From NCBI RefSeq assembly GCF_000286355.1, contig NZ_AJXN01000035.1, positions 1 through 47,992 on the forward strand: a DNA stretch of 47,992 bases, in the 5' to 3' direction. The stretch is from Kocuria atrinae C3-8 (lineage in GTDB: Bacteria; Actinomycetota; Actinomycetes; Actinomycetales; Micrococcaceae). Below the pieces are notes generated by a model. The model did not search any database. It was not told the DNA's origin and worked only from the letters and a program-made list of their open reading frames with translations. The position numbers were made by a program, and so were the translations under genes. This document shows positions 38,425-46,702 of this stretch, piece by piece. Numbering within the stretch: the stretch's first letter is position 1; every line of letters begins with the position of its first letter.

Positions 38425-38458
38425 CAAGGGCGTCACCTCCGGGTGGCGCCCTTGTTTT
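38425..38458 (+). terminator. Terminator after the GlsB-like gene
   Basis: CAAGGGCGTCACC pairs with GGTGGCGCCCTTG (one G-T pair) and is followed by TTTTG. Confidence 0.9.
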
Positions 38459-38497
38459 GTGTCCCGACCACTTTCGATCCACGAGATACTGGTGACC

Positions 38498-39801
38498 ATG
38501 TCTGACGCACCCTTGTCCATGACCCCCGAATTCGACCGCGCCACTCGCGAGCATCCCCGGCGCGTGGTCATTCTCGGGTCCACGGGTTCCATCGGTACGC
38601 AAGCACTGGACGTGGTCGCGTCCGCGCGGCAGTTGAAGCGACCGGGGGAGGACGACGCCGCCGCAGCGCACCCGCCGCTGTCCGTCACGGCCGTGGCCGC
38701 GGGAACATCTAATCTGCCCTGTTGGCCGAGCAGGCCGTGCGCGAGCGTGTGGCCGCGGTCGGTACCAGCGGCACGGCCGAGCACGCGAGGCAGCTGAGAG
38801 AGCTCATCTCGCAGCGGGCTGCGGGGGAGGGGCTCACGGGGTTCAACCCGGACATCTTCCACGGTTCGGAGGCTTCAACACGCGTGGCCGAATGGTCCGA
38901 TTGCGATGTTGTTCTCAATGGCATCACCGGGTCGATCGGACTGGCTCCTACGCTCGCCGCACTGAACGCCGGCAAGCCTGTGGCGCTGGCCAATAAGGAA
39001 TCCCTGATCGCCGGCGGACCGCTGGTCAAGCAGGCCGCTGCGGCAACCGGACTGGAAACTCCGTTGATCCCGGTGGACTCTGAGCACTCGGCCCTGGCCC
39101 AGGCACTGCGGGGAGGACGTTCGAGTGAGGTGGACCGTCTGATCCTCACAGCATCCGGCGGTCCGTTCCGCGGGATGAAGCGTGCGGATCTGACGGCTGT
39201 GACCCCTCAGCAGGCACTCAAACACCCCACGTGGGACATGGGTGTCATGGTCACGACCAACTCCGCGACCATGGTCAACAAGGCCCTCGAGGTGCTGGAA
39301 GCATCCCTGCTCTTCGATATCGACCTTGATCGGATCGACGTGACCGTTCACCCGCAGTCCGTGGTGCATTCCATGGTGCAGTTCGTGGACGGTTCCACGC
39401 TGGCCCAAGCTTCACCGCCCGACATGCGCTTGCCCATCGCCCTGGGGATGGGGTGGCCGCACAGAATTACCGGCGCGGCGGCGTCGTGCGATTGGTCACA
39501 GGCGGCCCAGTGGACCTTCGAGCCGCTCGACTCCGAGGCGTTCCCCGCGATCGAACTCATCAAGCACGCCGGAAACCTAGGCGGGACGTGGCCCGCGGTG
39601 TTCAATGCGGCCAACGAACAGGCCGTGTACGCCTTCCACGGCTGTGAGGTGAAGTTCACGGACATCGTGGACATCGTGGCAGCCGTGGTGGACGAACACG
39701 AGGGCGAGAAGACCCCGCGGCTCGAGGATGTTCTCGGGGCCGAAGAATGGGCCAGGGACCGCGCGGATCGGTTGATTGCTCAGCGTTTCAGCGCACGCTG
39801 A
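38498..39801 (+). CDS. dxr: 1-deoxy-D-xylulose-5-phosphate reductoisomerase (one frame break)
   Basis: NADPH- and metal-dependent enzyme of the MEP isoprenoid pathway. The repaired length is 434 aa. Signatures are [19 protein letters not shown] (NADPH loop), [25 protein letters not shown] (metal site), [11 protein letters not shown] (flexible loop), [22 protein letters not shown] and [15 protein letters not shown] 38498 is the likely start; a 20-residue hydrophilic N-terminus precedes the loop. The frame breaks near 38717, between the first and second parts of the NADPH domain. In many actinobacteria dxr is followed by a site-2 protease gene and ispG; here the methionine operon stands in that place. 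Confidence 0.94.
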
Positions 39802-39830
39802 GCACGGCTGACCCCGTGTTAGGATTGGCG

Positions 39831-39914
39831 CCGGATGACGAGATCCGGCGCGAAGCTCTGGCTGGCCGGACGGCAACCCTCTCCCGTAGCGGGGTGCCCC
39901 AGATGACCATCCGG
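39831..39914 (+). promoter_or_regulatory. SAM-IV riboswitch controlling metQNI
   Basis: P1 is a perfect 7-bp pairing of CCGGATG (39831-39837) with CATCCGG (39908-39914). The core contains GACGGCAACCCTCTCCC and CGGGGTGCCCCAGATGACC, matching the conserved GGCAACCC and GGGGTGCCCC blocks of the SAM-IV class, which is found in actinobacteria. The extra SAM-IV helix and pseudoknot would lie in the following 40 nt. It lies about 135 nt upstream of the metQ start, so it should switch off methionine uptake when S-adenosylmethionine is plentiful. The whole 248-bp gap between dxr and metQ is mostly this leader. Confidence 0.88.
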
Positions 39915-40049
39915 CCGCGGTTAACGTAGCTCCCGGCAAGTGCGGTTTCCCGAATCAACTAGCACGAGCCCTACGACTGTGGTGTGTCCTCGACGCACCG
40001 CTTTCCGCGTTAATCGCCCAGAACATTCCACACCTCGGAAAGGCACATC

Positions 40050-40937
40050 GTGCGATCTCACCGTTTGATCCCCCTTGCGCTGGCCACCACCATCGGCCTC
40101 ACCCTGACCGCGTGCGGCGGCGGAGACTCTGAATCCTCCGATCCCGCTGCGGACGGCACCATCACGATTGGCATTGTTGGCTCGGAGCCGGCCCATGACG
40201 CGCTCAAGGAAGTCGCTGCCGAGAACGACATCACTGTGGAGTACGTTGATTTCAGCGACTACAACCAGCCGAATCCCGCCACCAAGAGCGGCGATGTGGA
40301 CATGAACTGGTTCCAGCACACCGCTTACCTTGCGGACTACAACAACAACTCCGGTGACACCATCACCCCGGTCGGTTCCACCTCGATCTACCCGCTCGGC
40401 ATGTACTCCAACAAGTACGATTCCGTGGGCCAGATCAAGGACGGCGACGAGATCGCCATTCCCAATGACTCCATTAATCTGGGCCGCGCCCTGAACCTGC
40501 TCAAGCAGGAGGGCCTGGTGGAATTCACCAAGGACACCATCGCCCCGACCGAGAGCGACGTGGACACCGAAAAGTCCAAGGTCAAGATCCGCCCGGTCTC
40601 AGCCGAGCAGACCGTCCTGTCGATGGATTCCGTGGCCGCCTCCGTGATCAACAACGACTTCCTGGGTCGCGCGAACATCGATCCGAAGTCGGCTCTCGCG
40701 TCCGATGATCCCAACGAGGACAGCGCTAAGGTCTTCGATAACCTCTTCGCCGCCACCGAGGCCAACGCGGACAACGAGACCCTCAAGAAGGTCGCCAGCT
40801 TCTACTACGATCCCAAGGTCTTGGCAGCCGAGGACGAAGAATCCAAGGGGACTGCTGTTCCGACCGAGATCGACCAGCAGGAACTCAAGGACCTGCTGAA
40901 GCGGTACCAGGAAGACTTGAAGGAACAGACCCAGTGA
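40050..40937 (+). CDS. metQ: Methionine ABC transporter substrate-binding lipoprotein
   Basis: An intact 295-aa NlpA-family protein that captures methionine outside the membrane. The signal peptide RLIPLALATTIGLTLTACG has a lipobox with the modified Cys near residue 24. The mature protein shows TITIGIVGSEPAHDALKEVA, VEYVDFSDYNQPNPATKSGDVDMNWFQHTAYL and IYPLGMYSNKY, typical of MetQ. GTG 40050 follows GGAAAGG by about 7 bp. Its stop overlaps the metN start by four bases. Expression is expected to be riboswitch-controlled. Confidence 0.95.
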   Translation: MRSHRLIPLALATTIGLTLTACGGGDSESSDPAADGTITIGIVGSEPAHDALKEVAAENDITVEYVDFSDYNQPNPATKSGDVDMNWFQHTAYLADYNNNSGDTITPVGSTSIYPLGMYSNKYDSVGQIKDGDEIAIPNDSINLGRALNLLKQEGLVEFTKDTIAPTESDVDTEKSKVKIRPVSAEQTVLSMDSVAASVINNDFLGRANIDPKSALASDDPNEDSAKVFDNLFAATEANADNETLKKVASFYYDPKVLAAEDEESKGTAVPTEIDQQELKDLLKRYQEDLKEQTQ

Positions 40938-41986
40938 CCGAAGTATCCAGTGAGCGCACCCTGGTGCGCTTCCGGGATGTCAGCAAGGTCTACACCGGCG
41001 GATCCAAGCGGGCACCCCGCGTGGTCAACGCCGTGGACAATGTCACCCTGGACATCACCAAGGGTGAGATCTTTGCCGTGATCGGGTACTCCGGTGCCGG
41101 CAAGTCCACGCTCGTGCGTCTGATCAACGGATTGGAGCCCATCAGCTCCGGTTCGTTGGAAGTTGCGGGCAACCGGGTGGACGGCAAGTCCGAAACCCAG
41201 TTGGCTCCGATCCGTCGCAAGATCGGCATGATCTTCCAACAGTTCAACCTGTTCAACTCACGCACTGTGGCGGGCAACATTGAATACCCGCTCAAGCGCG
41301 CAGGGTGGAGCCCCGAGGAACGCAAACGTCGGGTGACCGAGCTGCTGGACTTCGTGGGACTGACCGAACGTGCCAAGAACTATCCCGAGCAGCTGTCCGG
41401 TGGCCAGAAGCAGCGCGTGGGTATCGCTCGCGCCCTGGCCTCCAACCCGGAACTGTTGCTCGCGGACGAATCGACCTCGGCGCTAGACCCGGAAACCACC
41501 CAGGAAGTGCTCGGACTGCTCAAGCGAGTCAACCGAGAGCTGGGGATCACCATTGTGCTGATCACCCACGAGATGGACGTGGTGCGTTCCATCGCAGACC
41601 GTGTGGCCGTCATGGACACCGGTCGTGTGGTCGAGGTGGGCACCACCTCCGATGTGTTCGCCTACCCGCAGGCCGAAACCACCCGGAGGTTCGTCTCCTC
41701 CGTGATGCGTACCGTGCCTCGCGAGGAAGAAATCGCCAAGGTGCGTGAGGAGCACCCGGGTCGTCTGATCCTGGTGGATGTCACGGATCAGAACCGCATC
41801 GGTTCGGTGCTCTCGGAGTGCGCTCGTGACGGAGTGACCTTCGAGATCGCGTTCGGTGGCATTTCCATGCTGCAGTCGCGGTCGTTCGGCACGTTGACCC
41901 TGTCGTTGAACGGTCCGGACACCGCGGTGGAGAACACCATTGTCAGACTGCGTGAAATCACCAAAGTAGAGGAGGTGGCCCGCTAA
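40934..41986 (+). CDS. metN: Methionine ABC transporter ATPase
   Basis: An intact 350-aa ATP-binding subunit. Walker A GYSGAGKSTLVRL, Q-loop QQFNLFNSRTV, ABC signature LSGGQKQRVGIARAL, Walker B LLLADESTSALDP and the switch His in VLITHEMDV are all present. The C-terminal 90 residues form the NIL domain that senses cytoplasmic methionine and inhibits transport (transinhibition). GTG 40934 overlaps metQ; the stop overlaps the metI ATG by one base, so the three proteins are tightly co-translated. Confidence 0.97.
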   Translation: MTEVSSERTLVRFRDVSKVYTGGSKRAPRVVNAVDNVTLDITKGEIFAVIGYSGAGKSTLVRLINGLEPISSGSLEVAGNRVDGKSETQLAPIRRKIGMIFQQFNLFNSRTVAGNIEYPLKRAGWSPEERKRRVTELLDFVGLTERAKNYPEQLSGGQKQRVGIARALASNPELLLADESTSALDPETTQEVLGLLKRVNRELGITIVLITHEMDVVRSIADRVAVMDTGRVVEVGTTSDVFAYPQAETTRRFVSSVMRTVPREEEIAKVREEHPGRLILVDVTDQNRIGSVLSECARDGVTFEIAFGGISMLQSRSFGTLTLSLNGPDTAVENTIVRLREITKVEEVAR

Positions 41987-42642
41987 TGGATTGGTCAGTA
42001 CTAGGACCCCAGCTGCTCTCCGCCACCGGCGAGACCCTCTACATGGTGGCCGTCACGCTGCTCCTGGCCGGCTTCATCGGCCTGGTGGTCGGCGTGGGAC
42101 TCTATGTCACGCGGCGGGGCAACATCCTGGAGAACACCGCGGTCTTCACCGCGCTGAACCTCCTGGTGAACTTCATCCGCCCCATTCCGTTCATCATCCT
42201 GCTGGCCGCACTGGGCCAAGCCACGGAGGCCGTTGTGGGAACCCGACTGGGTCCCAACGCCGCGATCTTCGCCATGACCATTGGTGCAACGTTCGCGGTG
42301 GCGCGCATCGTGGAGCAGAACTTGATGAGCGTGGATCCCGGCGTGGTTGAAGCTGCACGCTCCATGGGTGTCTCCCGGTTCAAGATCATCACCACGGTGA
42401 TCCTGCCCGAGGCTCTCGGCCCGCTGGTGCTCGGCTACACCTTCTTGGTCATCGGCATCACGGACATGTCCGCCATGGCCGGTGCCATTGGCGCCGGTGG
42501 TTTGGGCGACTTCGCGTTGCGGCTGGGTTACCAGCGCTTCAATGACGAGGTCACCTGGGCCGCTGTGATTGTGATCATCATCTTGGTGCAGCTGGTCCAG
42601 TTCTTCGGAAACTGGTTGGCGCGCAAGATCATGCGCCGCTAG
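41986..42642 (+). CDS. metI: Methionine ABC transporter permease
   Basis: An intact 218-residue five-helix permease. The EAA loop is seen as [27 protein letters not shown], which docks on Met[20 protein letters not shown] and [29 protein letters not shown] are typical of MetI. It is the last gene of the riboswitch-controlled operon and is followed by a hairpin. Confidence 0.97.
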   Translation: MDWSVLGPQLLSATGETLYMVAVTLLLAGFIGLVVGVGLYVTRRGNILENTAVFTALNLLVNFIRPIPFIILLAALGQATEAVVGTRLGPNAAIFAMTIGATFAVARIVEQNLMSVDPGVVEAARSMGVSRFKIITTVILPEALGPLVLGYTFLVIGITDMSAMAGAIGAGGLGDFALRLGYQRFNDEVTWAAVIVIIILVQLVQFFGNWLARKIMRR

Positions 42643-42663
42643 CGGAGACAACCGCTACGAATC

Positions 42664-42696
42664 CCGCCCCGGCTTCCCACGGAAGGCCCGGGGCGG
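42664..42696 (+). terminator. Hairpin after metI
   Basis: CCGCCCCGG and CTTCC pair with GGAAG and CCGGGGCGG (two extra bases on the 3' side) around CAC. The T-run is weak (CGTCGTT), so termination may be partial. Confidence 0.6.
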
Positions 42697-42821
42697 CGTC
42701 GTTGGGGCGTTTGTTTGCTCACGTCCGGCTGCAGGCCCTCAGCGAGGTGGCACAATGGAAGGTGAATAAATCGGGGAGTGCGCTTGAGTGCCCCCGGCCA
42801 ACAAGCTTCTGGAGGCAATTC

Positions 42822-43987
42822 GTGAGTTCGGTCAGTCTCGGTATGCCCGCTGCACCCCAGCCGGTCCTTTCACCTCGACGGAAGACCCGTCAGATCCAGG
42901 TGGGGTCCGTGGGTGTCGGATCGGATTTCCCGGTCAGCGTGCAGTCGATGACCACCACGCCCACCACGAACATCAACGCCACGCTGCAGCAGATCGCAGA
43001 GCTCAACGCAGCCGGCTGTGACATCGTGCGCGTGGCCTGCCCGTCCCAGGACGACGCTGATGCGCTGCCCATCATCGCCAAGAAGTCACCCATCCCGGTG
43101 ATTGCGGACATCCACTTCCAGCCCAAGTACGTGTACGCGGCCATTGATGCCGGTTGCGCTGCCGTTCGTGTGAACCCCGGCAATATCCGTAAGTTCGACG
43201 ATCAGATCGAGGGCATTTCCCGCGCGGCGGAGGCCGCCGGTGTCTCTATCCGCATCGGTGTGAACGCAGGCTCCCTGGACAAGCGACTGCTCGAGAAGTA
43301 TGGCAAGGCAACTCCCGAGGCACTCATGGAGTCCGCGGTATGGGAGGCCTCTCTGTTCGAGGAACACAACTTCCACGACTTCAAGATCTCCGTCAAGCAC
43401 AACGACCCCGTGACCATGGTGCGCGCCTACCAGTTGCTCGCCGAACGCGGTGACTGGCCGTTGCACCTGGGCGTGACCGAAGCCGGGCCCGCGCTGCAGG
43501 GCACCGTGAAGTCCGCGACCGCCTTCGGAATTCTGCTGGGACAGGGCATCGGGGACACCATTCGCGTCTCGCTGTCCGCGCCCCCGGTCGAAGAGGTCAA
43601 GGTGGGTAACCAGATCCTGCAGTCGCTGGGCCTGCGCCCGCGCAAGCTGGAGATCGTCTCCTGCCCGTCCTGTGGCCGCGCCAGGTGGACGTCTACAAGC
43701 TCGCCGACGATGTCACCAAGGGTCTCGAGCACCTGACCGTGCCGTTGCGCGTGGCCGTGATGGGCTGTGTCGTCAACGGGCCTGGCGAGGCTCGCGAAGC
43801 CGATCTGGGTGTTGCTTCCGGTAATGGGAAGGGACAGATTTTCGTCAAGGGTGAGGTCATCAAGACCGTCCCCGAGGACCAGATCGTGGAGACTCTGCTC
43901 GAGCAGGCGAATCTGATGGCCGAGGACATGGAGCTCGACGAGAACGGGCAGCCCGTTGAGGGCGCCCCGGTCGTGACGGCCGGATGA
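42822..43987 (+). CDS. ispG: (E)-4-hydroxy-3-methylbut-2-enyl-diphosphate synthase (one frame break)
   Basis: Iron-sulfur enzyme of the MEP pathway converting MEcPP to HMBPP. The repaired length is 388 aa. The TIM-barrel part has [22 protein letters not shown] and [21 protein letters not shown]. The [4Fe-4S] domain has [15 protein letters not shown] (two Cys) and [18 protein letters not shown] (third Cys and catalytic Glu). The frame breaks near 43682, inside the first cluster motif, consistent with GCCCAGG losing a C. GTG 42822 is chosen because GGAGG lies 6 bp upstream. Its stop overlaps the start of the next gene by four bases. Confidence 0.95.
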
Positions 43988-44846
43988 TCCGTTACCGGGT
44001 GACGCGTCTGCTGGTTCCCGGGGCAGTGCCCCAGTTCGAACTGGACCAGCTGCTGGCGCGTCACGCGGTGTCCTCGGTATTCGTGAGCGCGCACGTGGAC
44101 ACGGTGCGCGCCGCCCGACGCCGCCGCCCTCCGCCCGTGGTGGGCATCATGAACCCCGCCCAGGAACTCGTGGGCGCGTGCTGGGTGGGCACCAATGTGG
44201 TTCCCATCGAGCTGGACGAGGTTGGGCAAGACCTGGTCGCGGATTATCTGGCTCGGGGTGGCGCGCATTACGCGTCCATCTTCGGTCCCGCGGAGCCCGT
44301 CATGGGGCTCTGGAGCCGTCTCAAGGGTTCATGGCCGGTTCCGTTTGACGTGCGCCTGATCAGCCGCTGTTGGTCATGGACAAGGACCCGGACCCCGAGC
44401 AATTCACGGCGCCGTCTCACTACGTGCGATGGGCCGAGATCTCCGAATTTTCTCGTGTGCTTCCGGCCGCCGCGGCCATGTTCGAAGAGGAAGTCGGCTA
44501 CTCACCGTTCGTGGACGGCGCGCAGAGCTACCGCAAACGTGTGGAGCAGTTGGTCCGCGAGAAAAGAACCGCTGTGCTGACCGACGACACGACCGGCCAA
44601 GTCCTCTTTAAGGCGGACATCGGTTCCATCAGCTCGGGGGTGTGCCAGATCCAGGGCGTGTGGGTGGACCCCGCCCATCGGGGGCGCGGTCTCGCGGCGC
44701 CGTGCATGGCCGCTGTGGTCGCCATGGCTAGGGAATACGTTCCCGTGGTCAGTCTCTACGTGAATTCATACAACGCGCCGGCCCTGGCCACGTATCGACG
44801 GGTTGGCTTCCAACAATCGGGAACATTTGCCACCGTATTGCTGTAG
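43984..44846 (+). CDS. DUF4081-GNAT acetyltransferase (one frame break)
   Basis: A 287-aa (repaired) two-domain protein. The first 110 residues resemble the DUF4081 domain that precedes a GNAT domain in actinobacterial proteins encoded beside ispG. The second half has the acetyl-CoA signature [21 protein letters not shown] and the late [20 protein letters not shown], both standard GNAT elements. The acceptor is unknown. The frame breaks near 44361 (…DVRLI | QPLLVMDKD…), consistent with ATCCAG losing a C. Its ATG overlaps the ispG stop, so it is co-translated with that gene, as in related genomes. Confidence 0.87.
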
Positions 44847-44937
44847 TCATCGCGCGAATTATTCTCTTCGTCAGTCTTGAAGGGAGCAACTGGTCAGTAC
44901 CATTAAGGTCGATTGCCTGGGGAGGGGATTGACAGTC

Positions 44938-45765
44938 ATGAAGAACACCGGCGGCGTAACGAAGCGCACATCGGTCACGGGCGCATTATTGTGCGCCGGC
45001 CTGGGGCTGTACGCCCTGACCGGGTGCGCATCCCCGGAGGGGCTACAGTCCGACGAGGCAGATGTCGTGGTAGAACCCGAGGACGCCCGTCAGTCGATGG
45101 ACGGCGTGCTGGTTTCAGAGGACAATCCATTATCGCTGTATACACCGCCGCCGGGAACGGGGCCTTCGGCGAGTGCCCGGCCCTCACCGGTCGAAACGGG
45201 CGGCTCCGGGGGAGATTCCGCGGGCACCCTTCGAGACCGGGCGGTCAGCGAATTGGGTTTGGGCGCCCAAGTCGACCCCAAGATCTGTGAACCCCTGCGT
45301 GATGCCGCGGTGTCCTACCTGGCCGTGCCCGCATCGTCTGCGGAGTCGTACAAGGCCGTGAGCCGGGACAACCTCACCGCGGTGACCGTGGAACTCGCGG
45401 ACTCGGCCGAAAAGGCGCGTGAGCGCGTGACGGAAAACATCGACCTTCACGGACGCTGCCAAGATATGACCATGTCGGTTTCGGGCGTCAGCGTCCAAAC
45501 TCGCGTCACGCCCCTGGACGCGGACATCGATGCCATCCAGAGTTCCGCGTCCACCGTGAGCGGTTCGGTTCTGGGCGCACCGCTCAAGACTGTGTTGGTG
45601 CAAGCCAGCTTGGGAAACGCGGTGGTCACGGTCTCCCACTACGATTCCGACTTCCTGGTGACCGGCAATATCGACAGCAAGCGCATGCCCGCGGATGACC
45701 TGGAACGTGAGGCCACGAACGTGGCCAACGAGGTACTTCACAATCTCCGCGACAACGCAGCCTGA
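44938..45765 (+). CDS. Predicted lipoprotein, first of a related pair
   Basis: An intact protein of about 275 aa. The signal peptide TGALLCAGLGLYALTGCAS carries a lipobox (LTGC). A Pro/Ser/Gly-rich linker occupies residues 60-100. The globular part, about 170 residues, has two Cys (KICEPLRDAAVSYL and GRCQDMTMSVSG) and a SAEKARERVTE helix between them. The general pattern of one Cys, an Ala-rich helix and C-x-D/G-M-T recalls the extracellular PknH_C-like sensor domain, but I cannot confirm it. ATG 44938 is preferred over TTG 44929, which lies too close to the GGAGG. It resembles the next gene in layout. Confidence 0.68.
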   Translation: MKNTGGVTKRTSVTGALLCAGLGLYALTGCASPEGLQSDEADVVVEPEDARQSMDGVLVSEDNPLSLYTPPPGTGPSASARPSPVETGGSGGDSAGTLRDRAVSELGLGAQVDPKICEPLRDAAVSYLAVPASSAESYKAVSRDNLTAVTVELADSAEKARERVTENIDLHGRCQDMTMSVSGVSVQTRVTPLDADIDAIQSSASTVSGSVLGAPLKTVLVQASLGNAVVTVSHYDSDFLVTGNIDSKRMPADDLEREATNVANEVLHNLRDNAA

Positions 45766-45850
45766 AGAGTGAGTTAGGTTACATTTGGGGCGTGGCTGGA
45801 CCAGCCACTGCAGACGATTGATTAAGAACCGGCGAAAAAGGTGATCTCCG

Positions 45851-46603
45851 ATGGGCTCCAAGACCACTACCCCCGCATCGTTCTCTAGCGTTCACACTCC
45901 GCGACGCCGTGGCGTGCGTTCGGCCGCCGCGGTTGCCATCGCGGCGCTCGCATTAACGGCATGTTCCTCGGGCGGAGGTGGCGGAGACGAACCGGAGCCC
46001 GAGGCCAGCTACTCGCAGGACCAGTTGGTCAACGCGCTCAACAGCGTGGAAGTGGATAGCCAGACCTTGTCCGCCGAGGCGATGAACCAGGAGAGCGCCG
46101 GCACTCAGATGGACGACATCGAGCAGGCTCTGGAAGAGGCCACCATCGAGCCGGCGCAGTGCAAGGATCTGGTCAAGGCCGCTGGATTCATCCTCCGGAC
46201 ACGTGGAGAACATCGTGGTGGCCACCCCGTCCGACGGGAAATTCGCAGTGAGTGCCATGCCCCTGGCTCTGCGGACGAGGCCAAGGAACACGCGCAGAAC
46301 GCCAATCAGCAGAACGAAGACTGCCAGGACTTCTCCATGGAGCTCATGGGAAGCAAGATCGAGGCCACCATTGAGCCCCGTGACATCGAGATCGAGAACG
46401 GCTCCGAGGCCGCCATCATGGACATGACCATGGACATGGGCGGGCAGTCCAACGAGATGACCCAGGCTTCCGCGGTGGTGGCCAACACCTTTGTCGTGGT
46501 GAGCGGTCAGGGCACGTCCGGCGAGTCGGAAAGCGCTTCTGCAGAGTCCCCGGACATCGAGGCGATCCTGCAGGAATCCGTCAACAAGATTTCTGAACAG
46601 TAA
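45851..46603 (+). CDS. Predicted lipoprotein, second of a related pair (frame breaks)
   Basis: About 251 aa after repair. The signal segment SAAAVAIAALALTACSSGGGG has a lipobox. The mature part keeps a Cys pair like its neighbour's: EPAQCKDLVKAA and NEDCQDFSMELMGS, with a SADEAKEHAQNANQQ helix between. The middle looks wrong as read. A net loss of two bases (or gain of one) near 46183 followed by one lost base near 46265 restores GHVENIVVATPSDGKFAVSA between the Cys residues, which is clearly coding-like. The C-terminus is a Ser/Glu-rich stretch plus a short helix. Its function is unknown; it is probably an envelope protein duplicated with its neighbour. Confidence 0.65.
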   Translation: MGSKTTTPASFSSVHTPRRRGVRSAAAVAIAALALTACSSGGGGGDEPEPEASYSQDQLVNALNSVEVDSQTLSAEAMNQESAGTQMDDIEQALEEATIEPAQCKDLVKAAGFILRTRGEHRGGHPVRREIRSECHAPGSADEAKEHAQNANQQNEDCQDFSMELMGSKIEATIEPRDIEIENGSEAAIMDMTMDMGGQSNEMTQASAVVANTFVVVSGQGTSGESESASAESPDIEAILQESVNKISEQ

Positions 46604-46623
46604 GCATCCATATTGGTCTGAAA

Positions 46624-46670
46624 GGCTGGTATCTGGGGGATAGAATCCCACCAGATACCAGCCATTCTTT
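46624..46670 (+). terminator. Terminator after the lipoprotein pair
   Basis: GGCTGGTATCTGG (46624-46636) pairs perfectly with CCAGATACCAGCC (46651-46663); an inner GGGAT/ATCCC extends the stem. ATTCTTTATA follows. It isolates proS transcriptionally. Confidence 0.9.
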
Positions 46671-46702
46671 ATAGGCCCGTTTACGGGCGGTTAGGACTCT
46701 TC

